A stretch of DNA of 64,000 nucleotides from Adiantum capillus-veneris (taxonomy: Eukaryota > Streptophyta > Polypodiopsida > Polypodiales > Pteridaceae), in NCBI GenBank assembly GCA_014529385.2, contig CM043962.1:52471905-52535904 (forward strand), given 5' to 3'. The notes under the pieces were generated by a model. The model ran no database searches. It was given only the letters and a program-made list of their open reading frames with translations, and had not been told where the DNA came from. How positions within the stretch are numbered: position 1 is the stretch's first letter; each line of letters starts with the position of its first letter. The position numbers were made by a program, and so were the translations under genes. Of this stretch, positions 1-9,468 are shown in pieces.

Positions 1-1075
1 AGGCACCCTCTCTGACTCTTACACAGTCCGAGATCACCGGGCTCATCCGACAGGACCTGGCTCAGCTAGACATCAGGAAGACATGGATACAACCAGCGCA
101 AGAGCTGGGCACGAAGATGGCTTTCTACAGAGAGCATCTTCTCCAGCTTACAGAGGACGGTTTTGTGACGAGACCCAGATACATGGACACTCACTTGTCT
201 CATGGGATATGATGTGCTATTGGCTAGATACGCACATCTTCACACCAGCTGCAGCTTACAGAGGACGGTTTTGTGACGAGGCCCAGATACATGGACACTC
301 ACTTGTCTCATGGGATACGATGTGCTATTGGCTAGATACGCACATCTTCACACCAGCTGCGGATCGAGACTGGGAGATACAGTGGAGTACCAGCAGAGGC
401 CAGGACATGCCCCCTGTGTGGCATGGAGCCAGAGACAGAGTTGCACTACACATGCCACTGCCTCGTCTACTATGAGATACGAGGCCGCTTCCACTGCTTG
501 TTCAGAGAGGGCTTTGGACCACTCTCCAGAGTCATGCAGTACGAGGATCAGAGATGCTTGGGTTTGTTTCTACTCGAGCTGCGTTGACACAGAGAGAGCT
601 TGATGAGAGGAGAGGCTAGCCAGTCTCAGAGACACATCACAGACTTCTTTGGAGCAGACATTGGACACCCGGAGGAGCCACTACCACAGCAGAGCCCGTC
701 GCCTCACACCAGAGGCACACTGATCGACCGGGCGACCGAGCTCGGGAGATCCAGACGCCCACGACTGTGGAGGACTACACAGTATCGACGAAGGCTGCAT
801 CAGAGGCTTCGGATCACTTTGGCCCGACATGCATGACGCCCGGTCAGAGTACTTACCATGGAGGAGATTGATGAGATCCGCCAGCGACCGATGCTGGATC
901 TCTGGTGATTTACCTACCCTAGCTAGCTGCTCTGCCCCGTTTCACACCTAGGAGTCCAGGATTTTTTGTCATTTTGTTACTCTGACTTTGTATCTGATCC
1001 ACCACATTGTAACTTTTTGGTCTCATAGGTCACTTTGGCCTTTTGAAGACGTTAATATAACATTTCATTTCATTT
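1..1075 (+). mobile_element. LINE family A, 3' end fragment (5'-truncated by the window edge)
   Basis: This is the C-terminal end of ORF2 plus the 3' untranslated region of a non-LTR retrotransposon. It aligns by eye along its length with 26218-27140, the end of a longer copy of the same family. The coding part holds the ORF2 C-terminal motif region (TEDGFVTRPRYMDTH, then RTSSHQL) and a frame-broken zinc finger of the C-x2-C...H-x4-C type near 405-470. The reading frame is broken by stops and shifts, so it is a dead copy. The 3' UTR (about 840-1075) ends in TTTCATTTCATTT followed by (CT)n rather than poly(A). Family assignment is solid because of the second copy; the exact ORF2 stop is uncertain. 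Confidence 0.8.
145..360 (+). repeat. 108-bp in-frame tandem duplication inside LINE ORF2
   Basis: Two adjacent copies of a 108-bp unit start at 145 and 253 (AGCTTACAGAGGACGG...). They differ at only a few positions, for example GAGACCC versus GAGGCCC. The length is a multiple of three, so it would add 36 codons without a shift. The sister LINE copy at 26360-26460 has one unit, so the duplication is private to this copy. Confidence 0.85.
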
Positions 1076-1333
1076 CTCTCTCTCTCTCTCTCTCTCGGAG
1101 GAGATTGATGAGATCCGCCAGCGACCGATGCTGGATCTCTGGTGATTTACCTACCCTAGCTAGCTGCTCTACCCCGTTTCACACCTAGGAGTCCAGGATT
1201 TTTTGTCATTTTGTTACTCTGACTTTGTATCTGATCCACCACATTGTAACTTTTTGGTCTCATAGGTCACTTTGGCCTTTTGAAGACGTTAATATAACAT
1301 TTCATTTCATTTCATTTCTCTCTCTCTCTCTCT
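860..1333 (+). repeat. 237-bp tandem duplication of the LINE 3' UTR and (CT)n tail
   Basis: The 3' UTR of the LINE is present twice in tandem. The first copy starts with GGAGGAGATTGATGAG at 860 and the second at 1097. Both copies end in TTTCATTTCATTT plus a short (CT)n tract, at about 1074-1096 and 1316-1333. They are nearly identical (for example TCTGCCCC versus TCTACCCC), so the duplication is recent relative to the decay of the coding part. It could be unequal exchange between CT tracts, or a second truncated LINE insertion landing on the tail of the first. Confidence 0.85.
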
Positions 1334-1516
1334 TGAGCGTTTTGTCTCTCTTCAGCAAATCATCTCTCTAGCGTTTTTGCCAGATTACCATCCCTCTCTG
1401 TGTGCCTTTGCATTTTTGCAGGATCTCTCTCCTTGTGTGCCCTCTCTCATCTTAGGCGACTCTACTCTGCACTCACATTGCAAATTTAGAAAATCCGCGA
1501 CGGGATCAGAGGTTAG

Positions 1517-1676
1517 TCTGCCATCGGATCCGAGGGATTGTGCACTTGTTGCAGCTGTTTTCAGCCACATCACATCGATGGGATTGCTCTTGGAGGTTCC
1601 ACATTCAAAGGTTGCTGTTGTCTGCCATCGGATCCGAGGGACTGTGCACTTGTTGCAGCTGTTTTCAGCCACATCC
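1517..1676 (+). repeat. 104-bp-period duplication in the Copia-1 left LTR remnant
   Basis: The string TCTGCCATCGGATCCGAGGG followed by GTGCACTTGTTGCAGC occurs at 1517 and again at 1621. About 58 bp match in each copy, separated by unrelated sequence. It lies just upstream of the LTR end and primer site. Repeats of this kind are common in LTR U5 or R regions; no function can be read from it. Confidence 0.8.
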
Positions 1677-1703
1677 ATCCATCTTCCACTGCCACTTCTC
1701 ACA

Positions 1704-1715
1704 TGGTATCAGAGC
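1704..1715 (+). other. Primer-binding site, initiator tRNA-Met type (Copia-1)
   Basis: TGGTATCAGAGC follows an LTR end in CA (1702-1703). It is the classical complement of the 3' end of plant initiator methionine tRNA, used by most plant Ty1/copia elements. Confidence 0.85.
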
Positions 1716-1990
1716 TCCGGTATTGAGATCTTGTCTTGGAGCGTTTTTGTGGCATGGTCAGTGCTTTTCTGGCGTTTCTCAAGAGAGATTTATCTTGCTG
1801 ATTTTCAGATTCAGATCTGGAATTATCGCATTCAGTGCAAGTGCAAGTTTTCGAGGATCTGGTACAAGGTTTGCAAGTACAGAGAGGTTGTCTATTGACT
1901 GTAGTAAATTTCAGGTTCGGAGCAGTAACTTTGATGTAGTATAGATCCAAATTTGGAGGTGAAGAAGTGGACTAGAGGAGGGATAGTTTT

Positions 1991-3145
1991 TTGGCTGTCC
2001 ATTTGTGTCTCAGATTTGGTGCTGATTTGGAGCTCTATGGGCTGAGACTTGGAGCGGTTTCTTCCAAGTACCTTAGCCTATCCTTTTCACACAACCATAC
2101 TCTTCCTGGCAACATGACGGATAGTGTCTTAAATGGTGATAGTGTTGGACCATTGTCAAGTGCTACGTGGGATGTGTGTCACAAGGGGATCAATGACAAA
2201 CTAGTGAAGGTACCTACCCTTCCGACTTTTCGGGCTAATCGTCTGTTAGATGGTAACGACTGAAGTACTTGGAGGATGACGATGATGGCAGTATTTGACT
2301 CATATAATATCGTGTTCTTTGTGATCGAGAAGGTGGAGAAGGCATCTACAACAGAGGAAGGTGTACTTTGGGAGCTTCAATGCTGTAGTGCGGTCCTTTA
2401 TCATCTTGAACAGTGTTGCTTTGCATGTGAATTGATTAACCTAGATTCCGCTAAAGCTGCTTTCAAGAGGTCTCACATCAATAAGATGCTATCTTTGCTG
2501 CATGAGATTCCTCGGATGGGGAAGAACATTGCATTAGAGGATATGACCATTTATTTGATGTCCCCGTTATCGCCATATTACTCGGGTTTCCCTTCTTCTT
2601 TCGTTACAAGTGGACGACTGAATACTATTTATATGGGAGAAGTTAGTACCGATGGTTTTGGACGAGTAGTAGTAGTTCAAATCCCAAATGAGAACGAGAT
2701 CTTCTGTTTTAACGAGACTTTGGTAGCAGATTCCAAAGGAAAACAATGAGTTGGATTGAGTCGGCCATGTGCTTCTAAGACCAATGAAGTGCGGGAAGCC
2801 TTGAAAGCCTAAAGACATTGTAACAAGTGTGGAGAGAAGGGTCATTACTCAAGGAAATTTCCTTTGCCAAGAGTGGAGTCAGCCGGAGTGACTCAAGCAC
2901 CCGTCCTTATTACACAAATGGAGATCCACAAGATCAGCTACCTATGGAGCAGGAGGAGGATTTTACTTAACTCTGGAGATTGGATCACTGACAATGGTGC
3001 AGCTAGGCATGTGACTTCTTCTCGTGATTTGATGTACGACATGAGGCAGTATGAAGGTTCAATTTATGTTTGGAGACAGATGAGTTGCTCCTATGAAGGT
3101 TCAATTTATGTTTGGAGACAGATGAGTGGCTCCTGTACACAGTGA
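1991..3145 (+). pseudogene. Copia-1 gag-protease remnant
   Basis: One reading frame runs with stops from 1991 to 3145. It contains a gag segment (2115-2748), a zinc knuckle HCNKCGEKGHYSRKF at 2816-2860 whose final Cys is replaced by Phe, and a protease-like segment WITDNGAARHVTSSRDL at about 2980-3030. In active copia proteases the motif reads D-S-G-A; here it is D-N-G-A, so the catalytic triad is damaged. A 42-bp tandem duplication (YEGSIYVWRQM twice) follows. The frame ends in TGA and the rest of pol is absent. Gag would package RNA into particles and protease would cut the polyprotein; neither can work here. Confidence 0.75.
3050..3133 (+). repeat. 42-bp tandem duplication in Copia-1 protease
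   Basis: TATGAAGGTTCAATTTATG plus TTTGGAGACAGATGAG occurs twice in direct tandem, each followed by a slightly different GCTCC. It is in frame (14 codons). Confidence 0.85.
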
Positions 3146-3751
3146 GGGGGCTATGGAGCTTATTTCAAACGGTAGAGGGAGAATGTACATCGCCTCGTCC
3201 CACATTTTGTCAGTGTGAGCTTTGCAGACTTAGCATGGTGGTTGTATTTGATGAGCACATGGTGTGATTCGAGATAAGCTTCTGGCTTGGAAGTCAAAGG
3301 GGGACAACAATATGTGGATTGGGTACTGACTTGACCCTCTTCCTTTAGATTTGGACTCACACTGAGCAGAGTTTACTCTCTTGCAGTTTACTTCGGACCA
3401 TATGTCGCATGGTGTGCCAGACGAGAGTGTTTGCATTCGTGGGGAGGAACAGAGGGCTCTAGCTGATACGGCACAGATGGTGGAGATACCCGAGTACATA
3501 TGGGTTTCTCTCCGAGATTCAAGCGTGTTAGATTTGCTACCAGATATGTGAGCAAGTGTCGACACTTGCAGATGCTAGTTACAGTCACAGTTACCTAGTA
3601 GAGTTTGTTACCTAGTACAGTTTTTGGTAGAGAGAAGGTGGAGGCGTCCCTCGCCTTGTTATCTTCTTGGACCCAGGATAGACGGGCTTCTTCTTCAGAT
3701 GTTACCTATCAGCTCCACATTTGTGCAGTTCGACCAGGAACTGAGAGGGGG

Positions 3752-4072
3752 TGTTAGAGTTTGTCACCTCTGCGACCATTCCTGGCCGAGCAGCTGTGCC
3801 CCAATATCCCAAGGGCTGATCATAGGGATTGAGGAGTGTTTTGTGGCTGTTCCCTGCCTATGTGAGGTAGTTTGCTCATTGTCAGTATGTTCCCGCCATT
3901 GTTTTGCCCCCCTTGTACTATTGGTAGTGTCGTATAGTTTGCCTCTTGGTGTCCCCAGGTTAGGGGTATTTTTCCTTGATAACCAGTACCACTGGATTTT
4001 ACCTACAGGCATGTTGTTAGATTTTTTCCCTGTTTGTGGGGCTATTTGTTCGTTGGGATGAGAATAGGGCAA
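3752..4072 (+). repeat. Copia-1 right LTR, 5' portion
   Basis: The run GAGAGGGGGTGTTAGAG at about 3743-3758 looks like a polypurine tract joined to an LTR start (TGTTAGAG...). This is the usual layout for plant copia elements. The right border is not visible because the left LTR remnant keeps a different part of the LTR. The open reading frame through it (3624-4061) is not a gene. Confidence 0.5.
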
Positions 4073-4594
4073 AATCTGAGAATATCTAAAATTGTAGAAG
4101 ATTTTAAATAGTTTTTTGATTTAAAGGGAGCCTTAGCATTTATTTTATTTCTTGAATCAAATAAATGCATATTTTGTGCCTGTGATTGTTCAGTCTTGGC
4201 AACCATATCTTGTTTTGATGGTCTTGATTTTTTTTTTCCTTTTGGTTTTTTGTGGGTGGTGTCGATGTTACAGCAATTAATTAGTTTATTTGTGTCTGCT
4301 TCGAAAAGCTCTTTGAAAAAGGAGAGATTTTTAGAAAACGCTATCTTGTTTATCTTTAATCGCTGCTAACGCATAAATCCACCCTTCATATCAATGATTT
4401 GGGTCGCCCTTCAAAAATAGGTTTTGATCATAAGGAGCATGTTCGATTGTAAGGCTTTGAACCCATACCTAACGCCCTACTTTATAGTTGCTTCTTTCAC
4501 TTAATCCCAATGTAGAAAGCTACCTAAGATGAATAGGTGGCTGCCTCTTCATGCTCCATGGCACCAAAGCTAAGTAAGGAAATTAAGGGAGTAG

Positions 4595-4637
<43 letters not shown>

Positions 4638-5070
4638 ATAACATATGAATGGAACAACAAAATCTTCGAATCCAGAATGCTCGTGATTCTCTATGTGATG
4701 ATTTTTGGAGTCCAAAACTCTAGTTTGATTATAAGAAACTTCTTGTTTCACTCGGACCAAACAGAAACCCACATTAATTGACAAGTAGACACAAAAAATT
4801 ATTTCCAATCCTCACATGTAGACCTCATTGCAATTCTTCTCCATATAAGCAAAAATATGGTAAAAACTTAATCACATGTATGGTTTACAAAAACACAATC
4901 TTGAAGTATGCTCTTGTGACAGGATGCTCTTCCTTGTGTTTCATCTTGCACTCTTTTCCTATGCCACTTTGATGTACATACCCCACTTTTGGTGGTTCCA
5001 CAATCTTTGTACTTTTCTTGATGGCTTCTTGTAGCGTCTCAAGGTTTTCATTCTCTGAAGTCTATCCTAT

Positions 5071-5116
<46 letters not shown>

Positions 5117-5205
5117 ACAAGAAGAAGAACAAGAGGAATTTAGCATGATAGCAACAATCCCATCGCAAGAGACCTGAAAGATCTATCCAACTAGTCTTGG
5201 AACTC

Positions 5206-5243
<38 letters not shown>

Positions 5244-5382
5244 TGTGTTTCCAATATAAGCCATTGAAGGGAATTCGCACCACCTTTATACACACAATAA
5301 TTGCACCATATTTATAACCGCAACAATATCCATGTTGCATTGCAAAAAGCAATCAAAATTGGCACCTTGTTGTTAAGAATAC
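4073..5382. other. Non-coding spacer upstream of Ty3-1
   Basis: No convincing gene is visible on either strand. It contains a poly-T-rich stretch (4228-4240), a decayed rDNA scrap (4560-4660), a (GA)n tract (about 5072-5113) and a (CA)n tract (about 5204-5241). The frames reading SLSLSL or CVCVCV are microsatellite translations. Confidence 0.6.
4560..4660 (+). rRNA. Decayed 25S/28S rRNA gene fragment spanning the R2 target site
   Basis: GGGAGTAGCTATGACTC and CTCTCTTAAGGTAGCCAAAT, then GCCTCGTCATCTAATTA (4588-4637), reproduce a near-invariant stretch of eukaryotic large-subunit rRNA. The downstream part (AATAACATATGAATGGAACAAC) matches the expected GTGACGCGCATGAATGG region with loss of its CpGs. 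Upstream the match fades over about 30-40 bp. The fragment is about 100 bp, isolated and inside repeat DNA, so it is a dead copy and not an rDNA unit. Confidence 0.75.
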
Positions 5383-5982
5383 TGTTAACCCTCGCGGCTC
5401 ACGGACACCTTATTACCTACGACGGACGTTGTAACTTACGGCGGACATTGTATTATTTATTTGATAGAGTCAGGTATCGGGCTTGTCTGTTTAATAGGAA
5501 AAGGGTAAGAGTGATCGTCGATGAGAGGCGCACTTTAATTGGAACATTTAAGAGATTAGTTGGTTAAGCATGGCCGCCCAAGTGTGAATGGGGTGAGCTC
5601 ATATAAAAGTCAACTAAACCTAAAATTCACTCATTCTCTTATTAGTGCAATTGAAGAGTGCTCTTGCTCTATCCCCTTCTTCTTCTTCTTCTTCATCTCT
5701 TTGTGTGTGTGTGAGAGAGAGAGAGAGAGAGGGAGAGAGTGTGTGTGGGCGATTGAGCATTACGAAGGCACGACGGTGGTGAAGCGGTTGAGCGCGGTGT
5801 AGCGACGTCTCCTCCTTCGCGGCGTGGAATCCTCCACGAAGCAAGCGTAGAGCGGTGAGTGATACACCATCACTTTTTTTGAGCTTACTAGTTTAAGCTT
5901 GTTGTGTGCTTGGAGTCGTTTGTGGCTCGCACACGATGTATCGACAAGTTCTTTGCATTGACACGTGCGACATACACGCACA
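5383..5982 (+). repeat. Ty3-1 5' LTR
   Basis: It begins TGTTAACCC and ends CACGCACA, the TG...CA ends of an LTR. It contains a TATA box (5602-5609) and a pyrimidine-rich tract plus (GT)n/(GA)n near 5680-5745. The 3' LTR copy has longer GT and GA tracts, which explains its extra 50 bp. Confidence 0.95.
5602..5609 (+). promoter_or_regulatory. TATA box of Ty3-1 5' LTR
   Basis: TATAAAAG lies mid-LTR after GAGCTCA and is conserved in the 3' LTR at 17720-17727. Conservation between diverged LTRs supports it as the Pol II promoter core. Confidence 0.7.
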
Positions 5983-5985
5983 TTT

Positions 5986-6003
5986 TTGACGCCGTTGTTG
6001 GGG
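5986..6003 (+). other. Ty3-1 primer-binding site, tRNA-Asp type
   Basis: TGACGCCGTTGTTGGGGA starts a few bases after the LTR end. It matches the complement of the plant tRNA-Asp 3' end (TGGCGCCGTTGCCGGGGA) except for three transitions, the kind expected from decay of methylated cytosines. Confidence 0.8.
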
Positions 6004-6333
6004 AGTGCCATACATGAAGCTCGAGTAGCATTCTGTGCTTCTCCGTGGTGCAATTTCTATTGGAGGAAAGGTAAGGAAGGAGTTTGTGTGTTGAGAAGAG
6101 GGATTTGGTATTATACTCTGTGTTTTTTTTATTAATGGAGTTTTCAAAGGTTCTGTGTTTATTCTATGTGTATTAAGGTAGTTAGTTTTCTTTGTTAATA
6201 CGCTCGTTTCGAGCTATTATACACTTCAATAAAAAAAATCAAACATTAAAAAAACATCAAAAACAAGAAAAAATCAAGTAGAAAACGGGATGCAAAACAC
6301 CCACAAAACAAAGCAAGTAACCTTTGAGGGTAC

Positions 6334-9300
6334 TTGCCGACACTTGTAGGGCACCCAAAGCACATGTATCTACGCTCTAGTCGTGTGCTAGAGTCCGAAC
6401 AACTAGCTAGTGCTTCGATTTACGGGGGTACTCACTATTCTTTCACGCTATGGTCTACGTCCTCGGCGGGGACCCAAGGTAGTGCAATCCCAGACCCAAA
6501 TATAGCGGCTAGCGACTCTTCCTCTGACTACGATATTATGGAAGAGCATCTTACACAAAGCCCCGGGGGAACAAATGAAACTGTACCTAATTGGGCCCAA
6601 CAACCTGAAACTAGTGTTTTTAACTGTTTGATGGAAACTTTTAGTAGAGCTACGCACTCTGAACCTACGGCTAGTGAAGTAAACAAAGGGGGTGGGGAAG
6701 TAGAATCACCATTCACATCTCTTGTAGACCCCACACTCCCTCAGAGTGTCCAAGTGGACATTCTACCTACCTCATTTAATGAGGGCCCTACCGAGCTACC
6801 ACCTTCCAAAGTCGCCTCTAAGGTAGCGGTGACTAAAAGTCAAAACACGGGAAGCAACATTGCATCCACCTTACGGAAATCCTTTAGTACACGAAGTTTG
6901 GACGGGATATTTCTCAATGAAAATTGGGAATATGACCTACACACGGAGACTTTGATTGATCTATACATGGGTTACACATACCATGTGGGTTGGTTAGAAG
7001 TTGTACAATCCACATCTAGTGCCACTAGTCTGGAGGAACAAGAACACATGATCTGCAATGTCATCCATAGGATTATCCAGTCCGAGAGGCAAAATCGAGG
7101 AATAAACATACCTTCGACGGGTCCTATGCGATTTTTAGACACGGACAAAGGAAAACAACCCACTCTGTAACAAATGGAGACTCCCCCGGTGAGTCCCATC
7201 GATCTCCCATATGTTGTTTCGCGAGGGGTCTCAATGCAATGTAAGCCCACAAGTGATAGCTCATCTTTCCTTGGATGACACCACGGATACCATGTCTACC
7301 CCAATGATGGGCATGCCAAGAAACACACCATGGACTTCGTTTGTTAGTAAAGTACCGCTACATGGTAGCTCAATGCCTGCAATAGTACCTACAAGTGCGT
7401 ACCAATCGTATGTACCTATGGGTCCACGTACTCATGTAGTCCCTACCTCTCCCATTGTTTTAACTACCTATGCTCCACAACCACAATACACAAGTTCCTA
7501 TTTCCATGGGACTATACCGGCTAGCATTAGCGTGTCACATCCGACGTCTGCTATGCCTAGGGCCACTTATATGAACTATGGACCACCACATGGCACAACA
7601 TCGTACCCAACGTGGAACCCAAGGGCTTCGTATGCGCCAAGCCCAATGCCAATACCTACTCCACATGTAGTCTCTGGAGCACCTTCACCCACGGTGCCTG
7701 CTCACTTAGGTGACTTGGCAACATTTGCTCAAGCTATTAGTCGATCTATTGATGAGAATATGCGTAACACGCCTGATAGAGAGCCTAGAACTAAGGCAGT
7801 ACAAATAGCCAAGCTCACACAAAAATTTAGTGGAGACGAGGATGTGAGAAAGCATATTGAAGTGTTTGAACAAATATGCGATTCTCTAAGAGAACACAAC
7901 GACCTACATAAGAGCAATGCTTTAAGCCTAACCTTAAGTGGAAAGGCTGGGGATTGGTATAGAATCCTAAGGGTGGAAGAAAAAACGATTTACCCTGCTC
8001 TTAGGAGACTGTTCTTAAAGGAATACATACGAAAGGGAGTGCTTTGGGGTGTAGCCTCTCAGCTCCAGAAAGCCCAACGAGAGGAAGGAGAGTCGGTGAG
8101 AGACTAGGCCATTGTAGATATCCGACTCTTCTTCCTCTCGTTGGGCTTTCTGGAGTCACCAATGCGATCCAATTGGAGGATAATTTAATGATTCAAGGAG
8201 AAAGAGTGTCTGTTGAGTCTAAATCTATTAGCTCACAAGCATCGGGGCATCAGCCAATGATCCTAAAGCCTATTGCTAAGGAGCCAAAGATATCTGAGAT
8301 GACTTTAGCAGATCTCACCAAGGCTATTCAAGAGAGTCTTAGAGACAATTGTGCTCCACAAAACAATCATATGTATCCAAGAAGGGAGCAGCAATGGTGC
8401 TCAGTATGCTATGGACCACATAGTACCAGTGAATGCCCTACTTTTAGAGTAAAATTCAATGGGAACTGTAATGCATGTGGAAGGTATGGTCATCAAGCTA
8501 AGGATTGCATAGTATTTAAGCGCGCGATGGACAATAGACCAACCTTAGCAAGGATAGACACACCTCGAGTGCCTGCCTTGATGCCGGCTCCACCTCTTGA
8601 ACAAACAGCACAACACATGGTTCCTAGGGCCCAAAATGTTGTTCAAACAACACCCTTACCACTTCCAGTGCTAGGACCGCAACCACCACATCCGAGAATC
8701 AGTTTTGTGAATCAAGTGGGTTGTGAGTCATCTATTTCTTGTTTGGAAGGCTATGACGAAGATATAGATCCTAATATCGCCTATGGGATGGATGTGCTTG
8801 AAGAAAGTCCACAATACTACATAGAGGACTATTGGGGACAAGTCAAACCTGTATATCAAATAGCTGCTCTTGCGGCAAGAGGCCAAAATATCAATTACAC
8901 CGCTAAGAGACCACCTCTTCAATGCTATGAGTGTGGAGGTCCACATCGTGTAGCTGAGTGTCCTATTAGGCTACAAAAGAACGCCACACTAATGCAAACC
9001 AATCAAGCGAGCACGTCTACAATGCCGATACTCATGTGTAATCGATGTGGCATAGATCATTTGAGTGCCCAATGTCCAAATAATCCAAATGCACCGAAGA
9101 TCACGCCATTAAACTTGATTGAAGTTACCGAGGAGCCATCACCAAGTACACCCGTGGTACTAGTAAACGTACTCACACGATCGATGCTCCAAAACCAAAA
9201 TTATATTCTTGAGGAAAGAGACACGGTATCAATTGCCCAATCTCAAAAAAAGAAGAAAACACGAAGAAAGAGATCGCAAAAAGCAGCGAAGTCAGACCCC

Positions 9301-9468
9301 AGTTCAAAGACCAACATAGGGACTGGTGACGACCTTGTATATATGAACGACGCTGAAGAAGATTCTGATTTAGGTGAAACCATGGAGACCAAAACGACCA
9401 CTAACATAGAAACCAACAAGGAAGATCTTCATGAGCCACAATGGTCAGGATCCAAAAAAAAGATATGA
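6334..9468 (+). pseudogene. gag: Ty3-1 gag, frame-broken, with four zinc knuckles
   Basis: Gag forms the cytoplasmic virus-like particle and binds element RNA. The first part (6334-7170, 278 codons) is Ser/Thr-rich and ends in TAA. The next (7211-8107) holds a Pro-rich linker and the retrotransposon gag core (about 7800-8040, KHIEVFEQICDSLREHN, then LSGKAGDWYR). After a hairpin insertion (8063-8155) the frame changes and continues from about 8156 to 9468. Four knuckles follow: C-x2-C-x3-H-x4-C at 8398-8436, classic C-x2-C-x4-H-x4-C at 8467-8508, and two more of the x3 type at 8923-8961 and 9037-9075. A basic tail (KKKKTRRKRSQKAAK) precedes the TGA. Multiple stops make it inactive as read. Confidence 0.85.
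8063..8155. repeat. 34-bp inverted repeat (hairpin) inside Ty3-1 gag
   Basis: The arm at 8063-8096 (starting CTCCAGAAAGCCCAACGAG) is matched in reverse complement by 8122-8155 with one mismatch. The loop is 25 nt. A TAG stop at 8105-8107 and the gag frame change both fall here. Confidence 0.95.

Larger units (their letters stand above)
1334..4072 (+). mobile_element. Ty1/copia retrotransposon (Copia-1), internally deleted and LTR-truncated
   Basis: This degenerate Ty1/copia element is recognised by an initiator tRNA-Met primer site (1704-1715), a gag-type CCHC knuckle (2819-2858), a protease-like segment (about 2985-3080), and a polypurine stretch before TGTTAGAG at 3752. The left LTR keeps only its 3' part, since its sequence joins the LINE tail at about 1333. 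The right LTR keeps only its 5' part, and no stretch is shared between the two remnants. Integrase, reverse transcriptase and RNase H are missing between about 3145 and 3400. Boundaries at both outer ends are inferred. Confidence 0.7.

Noticed and set aside
3624-4061. 145-codon open frame with hydrophobic, Cys-rich translation
   Set aside because: It crosses the Copia-1 polypurine tract and LTR start; an opposing frame is open as well. Not supported as a gene.
5067-5264. Open frame reading CVCVCV and SLSLSL
   Set aside because: A translation of (CA)n and (GA)n tracts.
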